Source: JBKEDC01 sp047975205 (GTDB taxonomy: Bacteria; Bacteroidota; Bacteroidia; Bacteroidales; Prolixibacteraceae). Taken from it: DNA of 64,000 nt. A model generated the notes under the pieces. That model did not search any database, was not told the DNA's origin, and was given only the letters and a program-made list of their open reading frames with translations. The stretch is taken from NCBI GenBank assembly GCA_047975205.1, contig JBKEDC010000021.1, forward strand, positions 1 through 64,000. Direction: 5' to 3'. Shown here in pieces: positions 44,571-53,685 of the stretch. The position numbers and the translations under genes were made by a program. Position 1 is the first letter of the stretch, and each line of letters opens with the position of its first letter.

Positions 44571-46424
44571 TTAACGGGATGAATTATCCCTAATTTTCTT
44601 GATTTCGTCTTGATTCAAAACTCGATTGTACACTTTGAAGTCTTTGATTCTCTCTTTAAAATCACCAAAAGAAACATCTGATATTGTTAATCCGTCGATT
44701 TCTATATATTGATCAATCAATCCATTAATGTAAGTTCGTAAGATTCCGTTATTGTAGGTTATCGCCAAATCAAATGCGCCAAATTTAGTCGGGGCATACC
44801 ATTGTCCTCCGGTGCTTCGTCCTTTCTGCTGCCACACATCAGAACTTCCCAATACGCTCGTACTTTGGTATTTCTCATCGTTTGATTGTATATAGGGTTT
44901 TGGTGCTATTTCATTGGGCACAACATAACTTAAACCTGCAAATTGCACCATATTTCCAAAATACTGCTCTTTATCCATGTAAACAGTCATTATCAATGAA
45001 AAAGAAGAACTTTTAGACACCTTAGTTGTATTTCCATCGGCAGCTTGAGCAATTAAACCTTTATCTAAATTAATACTTTTCGTGGGCAACGGCATATCCG
45101 TATGAATTGCTGTTGGGTATCCTTGAGGACGAGATGAACTAACCATCCAATCATAATAATCGCCATACATCCAGACAAGGGCAGCATCTGTTTCTCGGTT
45201 AGCAATCATAAAAGGACGAGCGTTATTCTTTTTCGAATCGACTGTGATTTGTTCTGAAGATACCAACTTACCCTTTTTATGTACCATATATTTTTTCAGC
45301 TCATAAACTCGACCATATTTTCCATCAACAGGCACCGAAGCATAGATTGCGCAATCATTATTCTTATCTATTGCCATACCTCCGCTATAACATTTTTCAA
45401 TATTCGGCGTTTGATGAAAATGCCCTCCGGCATGAGTCAGGAAAGTTTTTTGCCATGCTTTGCCCGTCCAACTCAAGCGATAGTAATCATGCAAACTTTT
45501 ATCCTCGTTGATAGTAACTTCGGCAATTACCGGTCTTTCTTTCTTATCTAAAACAACTTCCCAAAGCCAATTGCGCCCGGGGGTATCATCGGCAACAGCA
45601 TATGGATAAGCTTTTTTATATTCCTTCGTGGCATCTACATCATGTAACACTGAATCGCCGACTATTGCAAGTGTATTTCCTTTTATATCTTTAAGCTCCT
45701 TAGTGTTAATATCAATGTAGTTCAGATATATGTAATTTATGCTTTGATTGTCGGGATGCGTTGTGGTGTATGCCAAATAAATTTTATCTTTTCCGTTTGA
45801 TACATATTTGGCATAAGGGCGAGTTCCCCCTTGCCCTTTTCGGGAACGCACGATTTGATACGCTCCCCAATCGATACTCACCTTATCTTCTTTGTCGGGC
45901 ATTGTCATTCGGGCAATAGTTGGATGCCAACCAATTCCTCTCCAACATAAATAGATGTGATTAGGGTCATCCGACAAAATAAATGGTGAAGGGTAGGTGG
46001 TATTATTTTTTGTAGTCAACCTAATTTCTTTTCCCAAGGTAGTTATATCTCCCGGTTTCTGCGAAATTCGATAATAAAAGCATGGTTCATCCGTATGACG
46101 AGAATAAAAAATCATGATTCGCTCATCGGGAAGTACTAAAAAAGTAGGATTATCATGGTCATCAGGTTGAAAATACGAACGAATAAGCACTTCATTCGTT
46201 GTATTAGTGATATGATCTACTTGTGTAGCCTTAATATTCCCATGAACATCAATGTAACCGATGTAGGTACTGTTTATTGTTCCCGATGTATTCTCATAGT
46301 GCACAGCTCGGGGGTCGGCAAACCAACACCATGCGCCTTCTTCAGTAACGGTTGAACCTTTATAAGCATATGCTCCGGAAGAAGTTATCAATAACAATAT
46401 GATAATCAAATATTTTTTCAACAT
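44571..46424 (-). CDS. BNR-4 repeat protein with LamG-like C-terminal domain, candidate glycan-active enzyme
   Basis: 617 residues with a signal peptide (about 1-20). Residues about 25-440 form a seven-bladed BNR-4-type propeller: GAWCWFADPRAV, PDDHDNPTFLVLPDERIMIFYSRHT, TYPSPFILSDDPNHIYLCWRG, and HAGGHFHQTPNIEKCYSGGMAID. Residues about 450-610 look like a LamG/concanavalin domain (SFSLIMTVYMDKEQYFGNMV ... KDFKVYNRVLNQDEIKKI). BNR-4 proteins include ulvan and other polysaccharide lyases, and many members are uncharacterised. The conserved His-rich segments could be catalytic. It is the first gene of PUL unit C, just below the promoter and shared direct repeat, so it may be central to the pathway. 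Activity is unknown. Confidence 0.8.
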   Translation of the reverse strand: MLKKYLIIILLLITSSGAYAYKGSTVTEEGAWCWFADPRAVHYENTSGTINSTYIGYIDVHGNIKATQVDHITNTTNEVLIRSYFQPDDHDNPTFLVLPDERIMIFYSRHTDEPCFYYRISQKPGDITTLGKEIRLTTKNNTTYPSPFILSDDPNHIYLCWRGIGWHPTIARMTMPDKEDKVSIDWGAYQIVRSRKGQGGTRPYAKYVSNGKDKIYLAYTTTHPDNQSINYIYLNYIDINTKELKDIKGNTLAIVGDSVLHDVDATKEYKKAYPYAVADDTPGRNWLWEVVLDKKERPVIAEVTINEDKSLHDYYRLSWTGKAWQKTFLTHAGGHFHQTPNIEKCYSGGMAIDKNNDCAIYASVPVDGKYGRVYELKKYMVHKKGKLVSSEQITVDSKKNNARPFMIANRETDAALVWMYGDYYDWMVSSSRPQGYPTAIHTDMPLPTKSINLDKGLIAQAADGNTTKVSKSSSFSLIMTVYMDKEQYFGNMVQFAGLSYVVPNEIAPKPYIQSNDEKYQSTSVLGSSDVWQQKGRSTGGQWYAPTKFGAFDLAITYNNGILRTYINGLIDQYIEIDGLTISDVSFGDFKERIKDFKVYNRVLNQDEIKKIRDNSSR

Positions 46425-46542
46425 GATATATTCTAATTTATTTTACGTAATTAAAAGTTATTATTCAGCAATGAGAATTGATTTATCGCTACATTTCCAA
46501 GCATAGCAGTTTAATGAATTAACAGTAGCTCAATCTTCATAA

Positions 46543-46572
46543 CAAAAATATCATATATCATTTTTTAACAAT
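46543..46572 (-). promoter_or_regulatory. Promoter of PUL unit C
   Basis: On the minus strand ATTG (46572-46569) is followed after about 18 bp by TATTTTTG (46550-46543), a full -7 match. The leader to the BNR-4 ATG would be about 110 nt. The shared direct repeat lies 65 bp above the -7 box. Confidence 0.6.
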
Positions 46573-46614
46573 AGTAATATCTCTTCATTTCCTGTAATTT
46601 TCTCTATTGTATTA

Positions 46615-46646
46615 TATTTTTTCAAACAGAAATGATACTTTTTCGA
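46615..46646 (-). promoter_or_regulatory. Bipartite direct repeat, putative PUL regulator site (unit C)
   Basis: On the plus strand TATTTTTTCAA (46615-46625), 11 bp, then ACTTTTTCGA (46637-46646). Both half-sites contain TTTTTCrA with the C residues 21 bp apart. The copy at 61869-61900 is identical in both half-sites and in spacing but not in the 11-bp middle. Confidence 0.65.
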
Positions 46647-46721
46647 CAATGAGCAGGCTTTGACCTATATGCATTATGAAAATATTATCTAAATACAATA
46701 AATCAAAACGTTTCAACAAAA

Positions 46722-46940
46722 GAGAATAAAATTTAGATTGGAGATATCAGGCGAGAAACACAGATTGTGTTCTTTTCTTAAGGAGAATTACACCAAAAAG
46801 TAGTTGGGGTGCTTATATTTTCACAAGGATGAGATAAAATAGACTCAATTACATCCATTCCTCATTGAGAATTGCATCGAAAAGCGATTGGAAAGCTTTA
46901 TATCTTCATTGAAATACGACAAAAAACACTAATTATGCTC
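46722..46940. repeat. Three degenerate tandem copies of a non-coding unit
   Basis: Copies start at 46722, 46783 and 46867, each with GAGAAT at the left. Copies 2 and 3 share GAGAATTrCAyCrAAAAG, TTGG, GCTT, TTCA, then A-rich sequence, ACT and AATTA over about 75 bp with one gap. Copy 1 is shorter and shares GATTGGA and AAACACnnATTnTG with copy 3. All reading frames are broken. Origin unknown. Confidence 0.5.
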
Positions 46941-47006
46941 ATAATTCACCAAGAAAGAAGCAAGAAAACAATACAACAAACTAGAAATCAGACAAATGAC
47001 AAAAAA

Positions 47007-47040
47007 AACAAGGGAAGTATCCTGTAATACTTCCCTTGTT
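47007..47040 (-). terminator. Terminator of PUL unit B (distal hairpin)
   Basis: A 14-bp perfect stem (47007-47020 with 47027-47040), loop CCTGTA, followed on the minus strand by a run of T (complement of the A-run from 47001). Confidence 0.85.
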
Positions 47041-47043
47041 AAA

Positions 47044-47075
47044 ATAACGCTGTTTTTCATAAGATACAGCGTTAT
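47044..47075 (-). terminator. Proximal hairpin after PUL unit B
   Basis: A 10-bp perfect stem (47044-47053 with 47066-47075) and 12-nt loop, 11 bp after the susD stop. It has no long T-run and may protect the 3' end or act with the next hairpin. Confidence 0.65.
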
Positions 47076-47086
47076 ATTTAATCAAG

Positions 47087-49147
47087 CTATTCTATTGCCG
47101 AAGATCCTGATTCTGTCGACCAATAAGGATTTTGGTATATTGGAGAATCTGCAACTCCTCCCGTTACTTGAAATTCTTGGAAATTAACCGGTTCCAGATA
47201 GTGGGCATACATCCATGTCAATCCATTAAATCCGGCTTGTCCGCTGTATCTTTCATGAGGACGCAGATATTCGCTTGTTGATTCCGGAGAAACATTAGCA
47301 TCACTTGTGCCATCAGCTAATAATGGGTCATTACTATGCTCGCCACCTGTTCCTAAAGTATAATCCCAATTTTCCATTGGTGTATTCCACAAGTGAATAC
47401 CTTCGGTATGATAAGGAGTTACTTTTAACTGATCCATAGCTCTCCAACGACATAAATCCATATATCGCAAACCTTCAGCCATAAACTCACAACGGCGTTC
47501 CCTGCGGATATTGTATAGCGTAGGGTCAATCAATACACCTGCAGTATATGCTCCCCAGTCATTTTTAGCCTCTTCGGTCATGTCAGTAGCTGCAATAGTA
47601 GCATCAATGTCTTCGCTAACACCGGCTCTTCTACGAAGTGCTTGCCAGTATGTGCGGGCATCAGCATCTAACGTTCCCTTTAGTTCATAGCTTGCTTCCA
47701 TATAGTTAAGCAAAGCCTCAGCCGATCTAAAAGAAATAGCAGCAGTGTATCCTCCACCGTTGTTATATTGCAATTTATCATAAGAGCCTCCTTTTCTCAA
47801 TGCGTATCCTGTGGAATATCCTCGATCAGAATCGCCAACTGTTAATTGAGGAATAGGCTCTGTAATCACCGCATCAGAACCTTCTGATGAATCTAAGTTA
47901 TACAGCACATTTTTTTGTCCGGGTTCTTTAAGGAATATGCTCAATCGAGGGTCTCTATTGATACGAACGGCAGCAATGGTAGTATCTCCATGGTAGTATC
48001 CGTCGCCATATGCACAAGTTCCGTGCGTATATATCGGAGTTCCATCTTTCATTAGAAAGCTATTCACTAAACCTTTAGTAACACCAACTCGATAGTTTCC
48101 TCTACTAGCCATGAGGTTCACATTATGTGTAGAAATCGATCTGGCATATTGTCTCCACAACATTACTTCGCTGTAGCCCGATAAATCTTCGGAAGCAAAC
48201 ATTTCGTGAAACGGATTTGCTGCATCGCTTGCCGATTGCTGAACTTCTCCGGTATTCTCGGTTAATGAACCGGCGTATTTATCAGCTACTTGTTTTGAAG
48301 CATCTATTGCCTGATTTAAGAAATATTCAATCTCAGCATCAATGCTTCCACTAGGGTATTCATAATCTGCATTATAATCTTTAGTAGCTCCCGGCCAACC
48401 GTCGCCTTTAGGAACAAAAGGAGTTCCTTTAAAATTCTTCAACCATGTTCCTTCAAATAGAGCTACTCTCGACTTCAATAGCAAGGCTACATCTTTATTC
48501 ACGCGTGTGGTCGGCATATCTACTGCCGACATATAATAGATGGCACTATCTAAGTCGGTAATAATAAACCTTGCTACCTCATTACAAGGTTTGCGTTTAC
48601 TTGCCTCAATCAATTCATCTCTATCGTCAACCATAGGCTTCTTAACAATAGGATAATCGCCAAACTCTTGTAGTCGGGCAAAATATCGATATGCTCTTAG
48701 GAAATACATTTCACCGATATAGTGCTGTATCTCACTTAAATCTCCGGTAATCGTATTTTGAGAACCCTCCGGGTCATCTCCGTAATTTTTGAATACATTT
48801 TCTAAGAAAAAGTTCATGTAATAAATGCGATTAAACGACCAGTTGCCACCCGAAGAAGGAACTAAATACCTATCAGTAGTATATTTATCATCTGCCGTAA
48901 CGCCTATTTGATTATCGGTTCCACTATCCCAACCATACATGCCATAATTCCATTGGCTGTCGTGTGATGGTAGAATTTGAGGGTACAAGTCATTTAAATT
49001 AGCTTCTAATTGCGACGCTTCTTTAAAATAATGTTCGGGCGATATCTCCGATATCGGTTCTCTGTTTAGAAAATTGCTACAAGATGCCATACTACCTAGC
49101 AATACGGTTATTAGCAATAGCTTTAATGTTGTTATATTGAGTTTCAT
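47087..49147 (-). CDS. susD-like: SusD/RagB-family surface glycan-binding lipoprotein (pair B)
   Basis: 686 residues with a lipoprotein signal ending LLGSMASC (Cys23), so it is placed on the outer face of the outer membrane. The mature start SNFLNREPISEISPEHYFKEASQLEANLNDLYPQI is typical of SusD, as are helical repeats such as YIGEMYFLRAYRYFARLQEFGDYPIV and the C-terminal RRERRCEFMAEGLRYMDLCRWR. It works as the lid of the partner SusC transporter (49166-52444), 18 bp upstream. It is longer than average SusD (about 550), with extra loops in the middle. Confidence 0.95.
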   Translation of the reverse strand: MKLNITTLKLLLITVLLGSMASCSNFLNREPISEISPEHYFKEASQLEANLNDLYPQILPSHDSQWNYGMYGWDSGTDNQIGVTADDKYTTDRYLVPSSGGNWSFNRIYYMNFFLENVFKNYGDDPEGSQNTITGDLSEIQHYIGEMYFLRAYRYFARLQEFGDYPIVKKPMVDDRDELIEASKRKPCNEVARFIITDLDSAIYYMSAVDMPTTRVNKDVALLLKSRVALFEGTWLKNFKGTPFVPKGDGWPGATKDYNADYEYPSGSIDAEIEYFLNQAIDASKQVADKYAGSLTENTGEVQQSASDAANPFHEMFASEDLSGYSEVMLWRQYARSISTHNVNLMASRGNYRVGVTKGLVNSFLMKDGTPIYTHGTCAYGDGYYHGDTTIAAVRINRDPRLSIFLKEPGQKNVLYNLDSSEGSDAVITEPIPQLTVGDSDRGYSTGYALRKGGSYDKLQYNNGGGYTAAISFRSAEALLNYMEASYELKGTLDADARTYWQALRRRAGVSEDIDATIAATDMTEEAKNDWGAYTAGVLIDPTLYNIRRERRCEFMAEGLRYMDLCRWRAMDQLKVTPYHTEGIHLWNTPMENWDYTLGTGGEHSNDPLLADGTSDANVSPESTSEYLRPHERYSGQAGFNGLTWMYAHYLEPVNFQEFQVTGGVADSPIYQNPYWSTESGSSAIE

Positions 49148-49165
49148 TTTTTTATTCCTTGTTGA

Positions 49166-52100
49166 TTAAAACGTTACGTTAAGCCCCATTGACCATGTGC
49201 GACTAAGAGGATAGTGGTTGCTTAGTGTTTCCGGATCGTATAGCTTAGAAAGCTTGGTACCTGTCCAAAGATTTTCACCTGAAACATACAATCGTAGTTT
49301 ACTGATTCCAACACGCTCCATCATGGAAGAAGGGAAGGTATATCCGAATTGCAAATTTTTCAAACGAATATACGAAGCATGCTGAAGGTAACGCGTTTGT
49401 GTTTGTTGGTTTTTATTGGTATCGAAAATAGGACGAGGATAGTATGAATCTGTATTTGCATCTATCATATGTCCGTTCAAACCAACAAGATCTTCTCTAA
49501 AGTAATCATTGTGTTCGGCAAGCCCGGTCGACCACCATTGGCTTCCATATACTCCCCAAAACATGTTATCAGACAACCAAACATCTCGTTTCATGGTACC
49601 TTGGAAAAAAGCCCTGATATCAAAACCTTTCCAACTTGCATTTAAATCTAAACCGAATTGGTAACGCGGTGTATCATTACCTATAATTTTCATGTCACCC
49701 GGATTCTGAACAGTTTCTTCTCCTTTGGTTATACCCGGATTTCCGTCTAAATCAGCATACATAATATCACCAGCTCCCCATTCACTACCTAGAGCACTTT
49801 GTCCGCCCACAGCTTCCAAGTGTTTATTCATTTCATCTTGCGTTTTAGCAATACCTACGGTTTCATATCCCCATATATCGCCAATCTTTCCACCTTCATA
49901 GTAGTTTGAAATAGAGTTAGTAGGGTTTCCCGGATAACGAGTAATAGTGGTTTGCGCATCTGACAGCATAAAACTCACACCATAGCTAATTCCATTCTTC
50001 AACTCATCATTCCAATGAGCTGAAAGTTCCCAACCGCTTGTTTTAAGGTCGGTATTATTCGTATTGGGTTGTGCAATTCCCAAAATAGATGGCAATTGAG
50101 GTGCAGGACCTACCATATTGTTAGTACTACGAGTATATACATCTAGCGACCCGGTGAATCTGTTGTCAAATGCTCCCCAATCTAAACCAATGTTCCAACT
50201 GCTGACAGTTTCCCATGTTAGTGTGTTACTCACCAATGCATTTACCCACGAAGTATTTGTTTTTCCTCCGTCTTGCAGCCAAGTACCGTAATTAGAGTTT
50301 ACGGTCATGGTGCGATAAGTAGGATACCATGAACTTGTATTCTGATTTCCTAACTGACCATAAGAAGCACGCAACTTAAGCGTACCTACTTTATCACTCA
50401 AAGATTCCCAAAATTCCTCTCTAGCTATGTTCCAACCTAAAGATACTGATGGAAAGAATCCCCAGCGATCTCCTTCTCTAAATCGAGAAGATCCGTCGTA
50501 TCTCATGTTTACCTCAGCAAGATATTTTCCGTCATAATTGTAATTAATACGACCAAAGAAACCGGCTGTTGCCCATTGTCCTTCATTACCCGACACTTCC
50601 GGGTTCAATAAGTTTCCTGCTCCGTCTAGGCCATCAGTCAAATCAATCTGATCCATATCTTCAATTAACAGGCCATAGGCTTTTGCACTCATGAAGGTTC
50701 TGTCGAATAATTCGGATTGGAAACCGCCCATAAGTTTAAAGTTATGCTTATCGTTTAATGTGAAGGTGTAATTTGAATAGATGTTTATATTCGTGTAATT
50801 ATCTTTTTGATCATCCTGATATATACTTGATGTTCCATTGGTATCTACAATGTTTCCGGCAACATCATGATTATAGGTAGGAAGACTCGTTTCTTTTACA
50901 TTCTGATTACTCGTGCTATAGTTGAACTCAATGTGCGTATCCCAATTTGTCATAGGCTTAATAACCAATGCTCCTTGATAATACATTTGATCGGTTATTA
51001 CATTTCTGTTTCCTCCTTCGGCTAGAGACATAGCCGGAGTTTGGGCGTTGCTATTGTGGAAATAACCATTTTCATCATATATTGGTAAGTTTGGCCATGT
51101 TTGACGACCTACTTTCTCATAGAAGCTCCCCTCATTGTAAGAGGTTGGACGCCAATTATCTGTACGAATAAATCGGGTGCTAAAGTTGAAATCTAACCAA
51201 GAGGCTAGTTCTGTGTTGATTTTAGCAGAAATATTATATCTGTCTAAGCCATCATCGCCAAAGTTCAACAGTCCGTTTTGATTTAAGAATCCCAAAGATG
51301 CATAATAAGAGGTTTTTTCGGTTCCTCCGTTAATGCTCACATTGTGTTCTTGTGAAAAAGAGTTTTCTTTATACAACTCTCCATACCAATCGGTATTGGC
51401 ATAAGCGGTTGTAAAGGGGTCGCCGGCAGGTTTACCCCAAAGATTACCATCGGTAGGAAGCCCTCCGGTTGAAGTACCTCCTGCGGCTTGAAAATCTAGC
51501 ATTTGTTGCATAACCGAAGCTGAGAAAACAGCCCCTTGTCCGGCATTAGATGCCGCTTGATTGAAATAGTTGGCGAAAGTATATGAATCCATTTGCTTGG
51601 GTAAGTTAATCGGACTAGACAAGCGGAAGCTGTTATTGTAGTTCACTCGTGTCTTTCCTTTTTTTCCCCTTTTGGTTGTCACCAAAATAACGCCAAATGG
51701 AGCTCTTGAACCATATATAGACGATGCGGCAGCATCTTTTAGTACCGATATATTATCAATATCTTCCGGATTAATTGTATTTAAATCACCTTCCATTCCG
51801 TCAATTAAGATAAGCGGGCTGGCACTCGACCCTTCGCCAATCGTTCCTTCTCCCCGAATGGAAATACTCATACTTTTATCTAATGCTCCGTCAGAGGTTG
51901 ACAATTGCAACCCGGGCACCATACCTTGCAAAGCTTGCGTAGCGTTTGTAACCGGACGAGATTGGATGTCTTTTGCTGTTGCAATACCGACAGAACCCGT
52001 CAGATTGACTTTTTTCTGAGTACCGAAACCAACAGCCACAACTTCATCAAGCCCGATATTTTCAGCTTTCATTTGAATATCAATCGTTGGATGACCATTC

Positions 52101-52444
52101 ACCGGTACATCCTGAGGGGTCATACCTATGAATGAAAAATGGAGCACTGCACCGGCAGGCACATTACCCAACGAATAATTTCCGTCAATATCAGTTACTG
52201 CACCATTAGTTGTGCCTTTAACTACAACAGTTACACCGGGCAGAGGAATTTTCTTTTCATCAACTACCTTACCTTTGATAACTTTACCCTGTTGAGCTAA
52301 AGCATCGGATACATTTTCTCCATTGCCGTTAGCTACAGCTTCTTGCGAAACTCCTATGCAACATGCAATTAATAGGAACATCGAAACAATCACCTTCTGC
52401 ATACGTTCCCAAAGAGCGTATTTCTGCGTTATTTTATCTTTCAT
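49166..52444 (-). CDS. susC-like: SusC/RagA-family TonB-dependent glycan transporter (pair B)
   Basis: 1092 residues: signal peptide, carboxypeptidase-D-like domain (KVIKGKVVDEKKIPLPGVTVVVKGTTNGAVTDIDGNYSL), TonB-box-like LDEVVAVGFGTQKK, plug domain (GLQLS, SISIRGEGTIG, PLILIDGMEGDLNTINPEDIDNISVLKDAAASSIYGSRAPFGVILVTTK) and a 22-strand barrel ending SMGLNVTF. It imports oligosaccharides into the periplasm using TonB energy. It lies 10 bp after the GH16 gene and 18 bp before susD; the three form unit B. Confidence 0.96.
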   Translation of the reverse strand: MKDKITQKYALWERMQKVIVSMFLLIACCIGVSQEAVANGNGENVSDALAQQGKVIKGKVVDEKKIPLPGVTVVVKGTTNGAVTDIDGNYSLGNVPAGAVLHFSFIGMTPQDVPVNGHPTIDIQMKAENIGLDEVVAVGFGTQKKVNLTGSVGIATAKDIQSRPVTNATQALQGMVPGLQLSTSDGALDKSMSISIRGEGTIGEGSSASPLILIDGMEGDLNTINPEDIDNISVLKDAAASSIYGSRAPFGVILVTTKRGKKGKTRVNYNNSFRLSSPINLPKQMDSYTFANYFNQAASNAGQGAVFSASVMQQMLDFQAAGGTSTGGLPTDGNLWGKPAGDPFTTAYANTDWYGELYKENSFSQEHNVSINGGTEKTSYYASLGFLNQNGLLNFGDDGLDRYNISAKINTELASWLDFNFSTRFIRTDNWRPTSYNEGSFYEKVGRQTWPNLPIYDENGYFHNSNAQTPAMSLAEGGNRNVITDQMYYQGALVIKPMTNWDTHIEFNYSTSNQNVKETSLPTYNHDVAGNIVDTNGTSSIYQDDQKDNYTNINIYSNYTFTLNDKHNFKLMGGFQSELFDRTFMSAKAYGLLIEDMDQIDLTDGLDGAGNLLNPEVSGNEGQWATAGFFGRINYNYDGKYLAEVNMRYDGSSRFREGDRWGFFPSVSLGWNIAREEFWESLSDKVGTLKLRASYGQLGNQNTSSWYPTYRTMTVNSNYGTWLQDGGKTNTSWVNALVSNTLTWETVSSWNIGLDWGAFDNRFTGSLDVYTRSTNNMVGPAPQLPSILGIAQPNTNNTDLKTSGWELSAHWNDELKNGISYGVSFMLSDAQTTITRYPGNPTNSISNYYEGGKIGDIWGYETVGIAKTQDEMNKHLEAVGGQSALGSEWGAGDIMYADLDGNPGITKGEETVQNPGDMKIIGNDTPRYQFGLDLNASWKGFDIRAFFQGTMKRDVWLSDNMFWGVYGSQWWSTGLAEHNDYFREDLVGLNGHMIDANTDSYYPRPIFDTNKNQQTQTRYLQHASYIRLKNLQFGYTFPSSMMERVGISKLRLYVSGENLWTGTKLSKLYDPETLSNHYPLSRTWSMGLNVTF

Positions 52445-52454
52445 GAATCATATA

Positions 52455-53336
52455 TTAATTAACTACTTTTTTATAAACTCGCACATAATCTATTTCATAC
52501 TTCATGGGAAATGCACTTTCATCGGGAGTACCTCCATTAGACCCCACTGCCAGGTTCAACAGGAAGTAAAATTTCTGATTATCAGTAAAAGGGTTTCTGC
52601 CATCGGCATTTTTCGTTTCGTTTAGGTTTATATTGTTTAGTAGTTCTCCGTCTAGGTAAATACATACATGGTCTGTTGTCCAATCCATCGCCCACACATG
52701 AAATTTACTTGCCCAATCAGGATCTTTTGTTATGAAATGAGCATAAGGCGTTTTTACGCTGTTCCATGCCGGCGTATATGGTCTAGATGTTCCCCACGCT
52801 GCATTTGCCAATACGTGTGGCTTATCATTTATTCTATAAAACTCCATAATATCTATTTCGCCGTTATCAGGCCATTCCCCCTCAGTTCCCAAAAGCCAAA
52901 TAGCTGGCCATGAACCTGAACTTGTATTTATTCGGGCTTTTACTTCATAATATCCTCCTGCCGACCATTCTTGTAATCCTTGGGTAATTAAACATGAAGA
53001 GGTGTAATCAATATATTCCCTTGACTTTCGCCATTCATCGCTCCCTTGTTTATAGTCCGGGTTTTTGATCCCATGCTCTTTTCTAGCCTCTATAATCAGC
53101 ATACCGTTTTTACAATAAGCATTATCCGATTGATACCATTGCAATTCATTGTTCCTGACAAATCCATTTTCATATGTCCAATCATTAGGGTCAGGCAGTC
53201 CGTCTTTATTAAACTCGTCATTCCACACCAATCTAAAACCTGCCTTCGTGGTATTTTCTTCCGCAGATTGGGCATGAACGATGCCACACAACAGCAACAA
53301 AGCTCCCAAACAATAAACTCTTCGATGTATCTTCAT
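52455..53336 (-). CDS. GH16 endo-glycanase (laminarinase/galactanase-like), secreted
   Basis: 293 residues with a signal peptide (about 1-22) and one GH16 jelly-roll domain: RLVWNDEFNKDGLPDPNDWTYE at the start, SGSWPAIWLLG, and the catalytic motif EIDIMEF at about residues 157-163, which gives nucleophile and acid/base Glu (ExDxxE). FHVWAMDWTTDHVCIYLDG and YVRVYKK close the fold. Related enzymes cut beta-1,3(4)-glucan or beta-1,3-galactan internally. It is the only evident endo-acting enzyme in the locus and the first gene of unit B, directly linked to a SusCD pair, so it may make the oligosaccharides that this pair imports. Confidence 0.93.
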   Translation of the reverse strand: MKIHRRVYCLGALLLLCGIVHAQSAEENTTKAGFRLVWNDEFNKDGLPDPNDWTYENGFVRNNELQWYQSDNAYCKNGMLIIEARKEHGIKNPDYKQGSDEWRKSREYIDYTSSCLITQGLQEWSAGGYYEVKARINTSSGSWPAIWLLGTEGEWPDNGEIDIMEFYRINDKPHVLANAAWGTSRPYTPAWNSVKTPYAHFITKDPDWASKFHVWAMDWTTDHVCIYLDGELLNNINLNETKNADGRNPFTDNQKFYFLLNLAVGSNGGTPDESAFPMKYEIDYVRVYKKVVN

Positions 53337-53370
53337 TTCTTTTTTATGTAAAAAGTAAACTAACGTTAGC

Positions 53371-53399
53371 GTAAATTATAAAAAAAGTAACGTCACAAA
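53371..53399 (-). promoter_or_regulatory. Possible promoter of PUL unit B
   Basis: On the minus strand TTTG (53399-53396), 17 bp, then TAATTTAC (53378-53371), which matches TAnnTTTG at four of six fixed positions. It lies 35 bp before the GH16 ATG. Confidence 0.35.
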
Positions 53400-53448
53400 T
53401 TTAAGTTGACATTATGCTTGGCAATAGAACAATTCACTGATTTTACGT

Positions 53449-53479
53449 AAAGTTTTCACTTTAGTTTTAACTTATTCGA
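53449..53479 (-). promoter_or_regulatory. Degenerate copy of the PUL direct repeat (unit B)
   Basis: The right half ACTTATTCGA (53470-53479) differs at one base from ACTTTTTCGA. The left half reads AAGTTTTCAC (53450-53459). The C-to-C distance is 20 instead of 21. Weak alone, but it sits in the expected place. Confidence 0.35.
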
Positions 53480-53632
53480 CATATTATTGCAATTATTCAT
53501 CATACTATAATAACTATTACTAGTTACTATAAATTTAATATTATTTGAATAAGCTTAATATCTTAGTAGCAGGCGCATCACCAAATTAACAATAAAGAGA
53601 GATGCTAGTTTCCTCCTGTTTTTAAATACAAA

Positions 53633-53664
53633 AAAAGGATAAATCCGAGTGGATTTATCCTTTT
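53633..53664 (-). terminator. Terminator of PUL unit A
   Basis: A 14-bp perfect stem (53633-53646 with 53651-53664) and a 4-nt loop, with a T-run on the minus strand, 21 bp after the last unit A gene. Confidence 0.85.
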
Positions 53665-53685
53665 CATTTTATTCAATTCGATTTG

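Larger units (their letters stand above)
46647..47086. other. Rest of the intergenic region between PUL units B and C
   Basis: No gene. It holds degenerate tandem repeats (46722-46940) and the two terminator hairpins of unit B (47007-47075). Confidence 0.6.
53337..53632. other. Intergenic region above PUL unit B
   Basis: It holds a possible minus-strand promoter (53371-53399), a 10-bp palindrome CTAACGTTAG (53360-53369), and a degraded copy of the shared direct repeat (53449-53479). No gene was seen. Confidence 0.5.
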
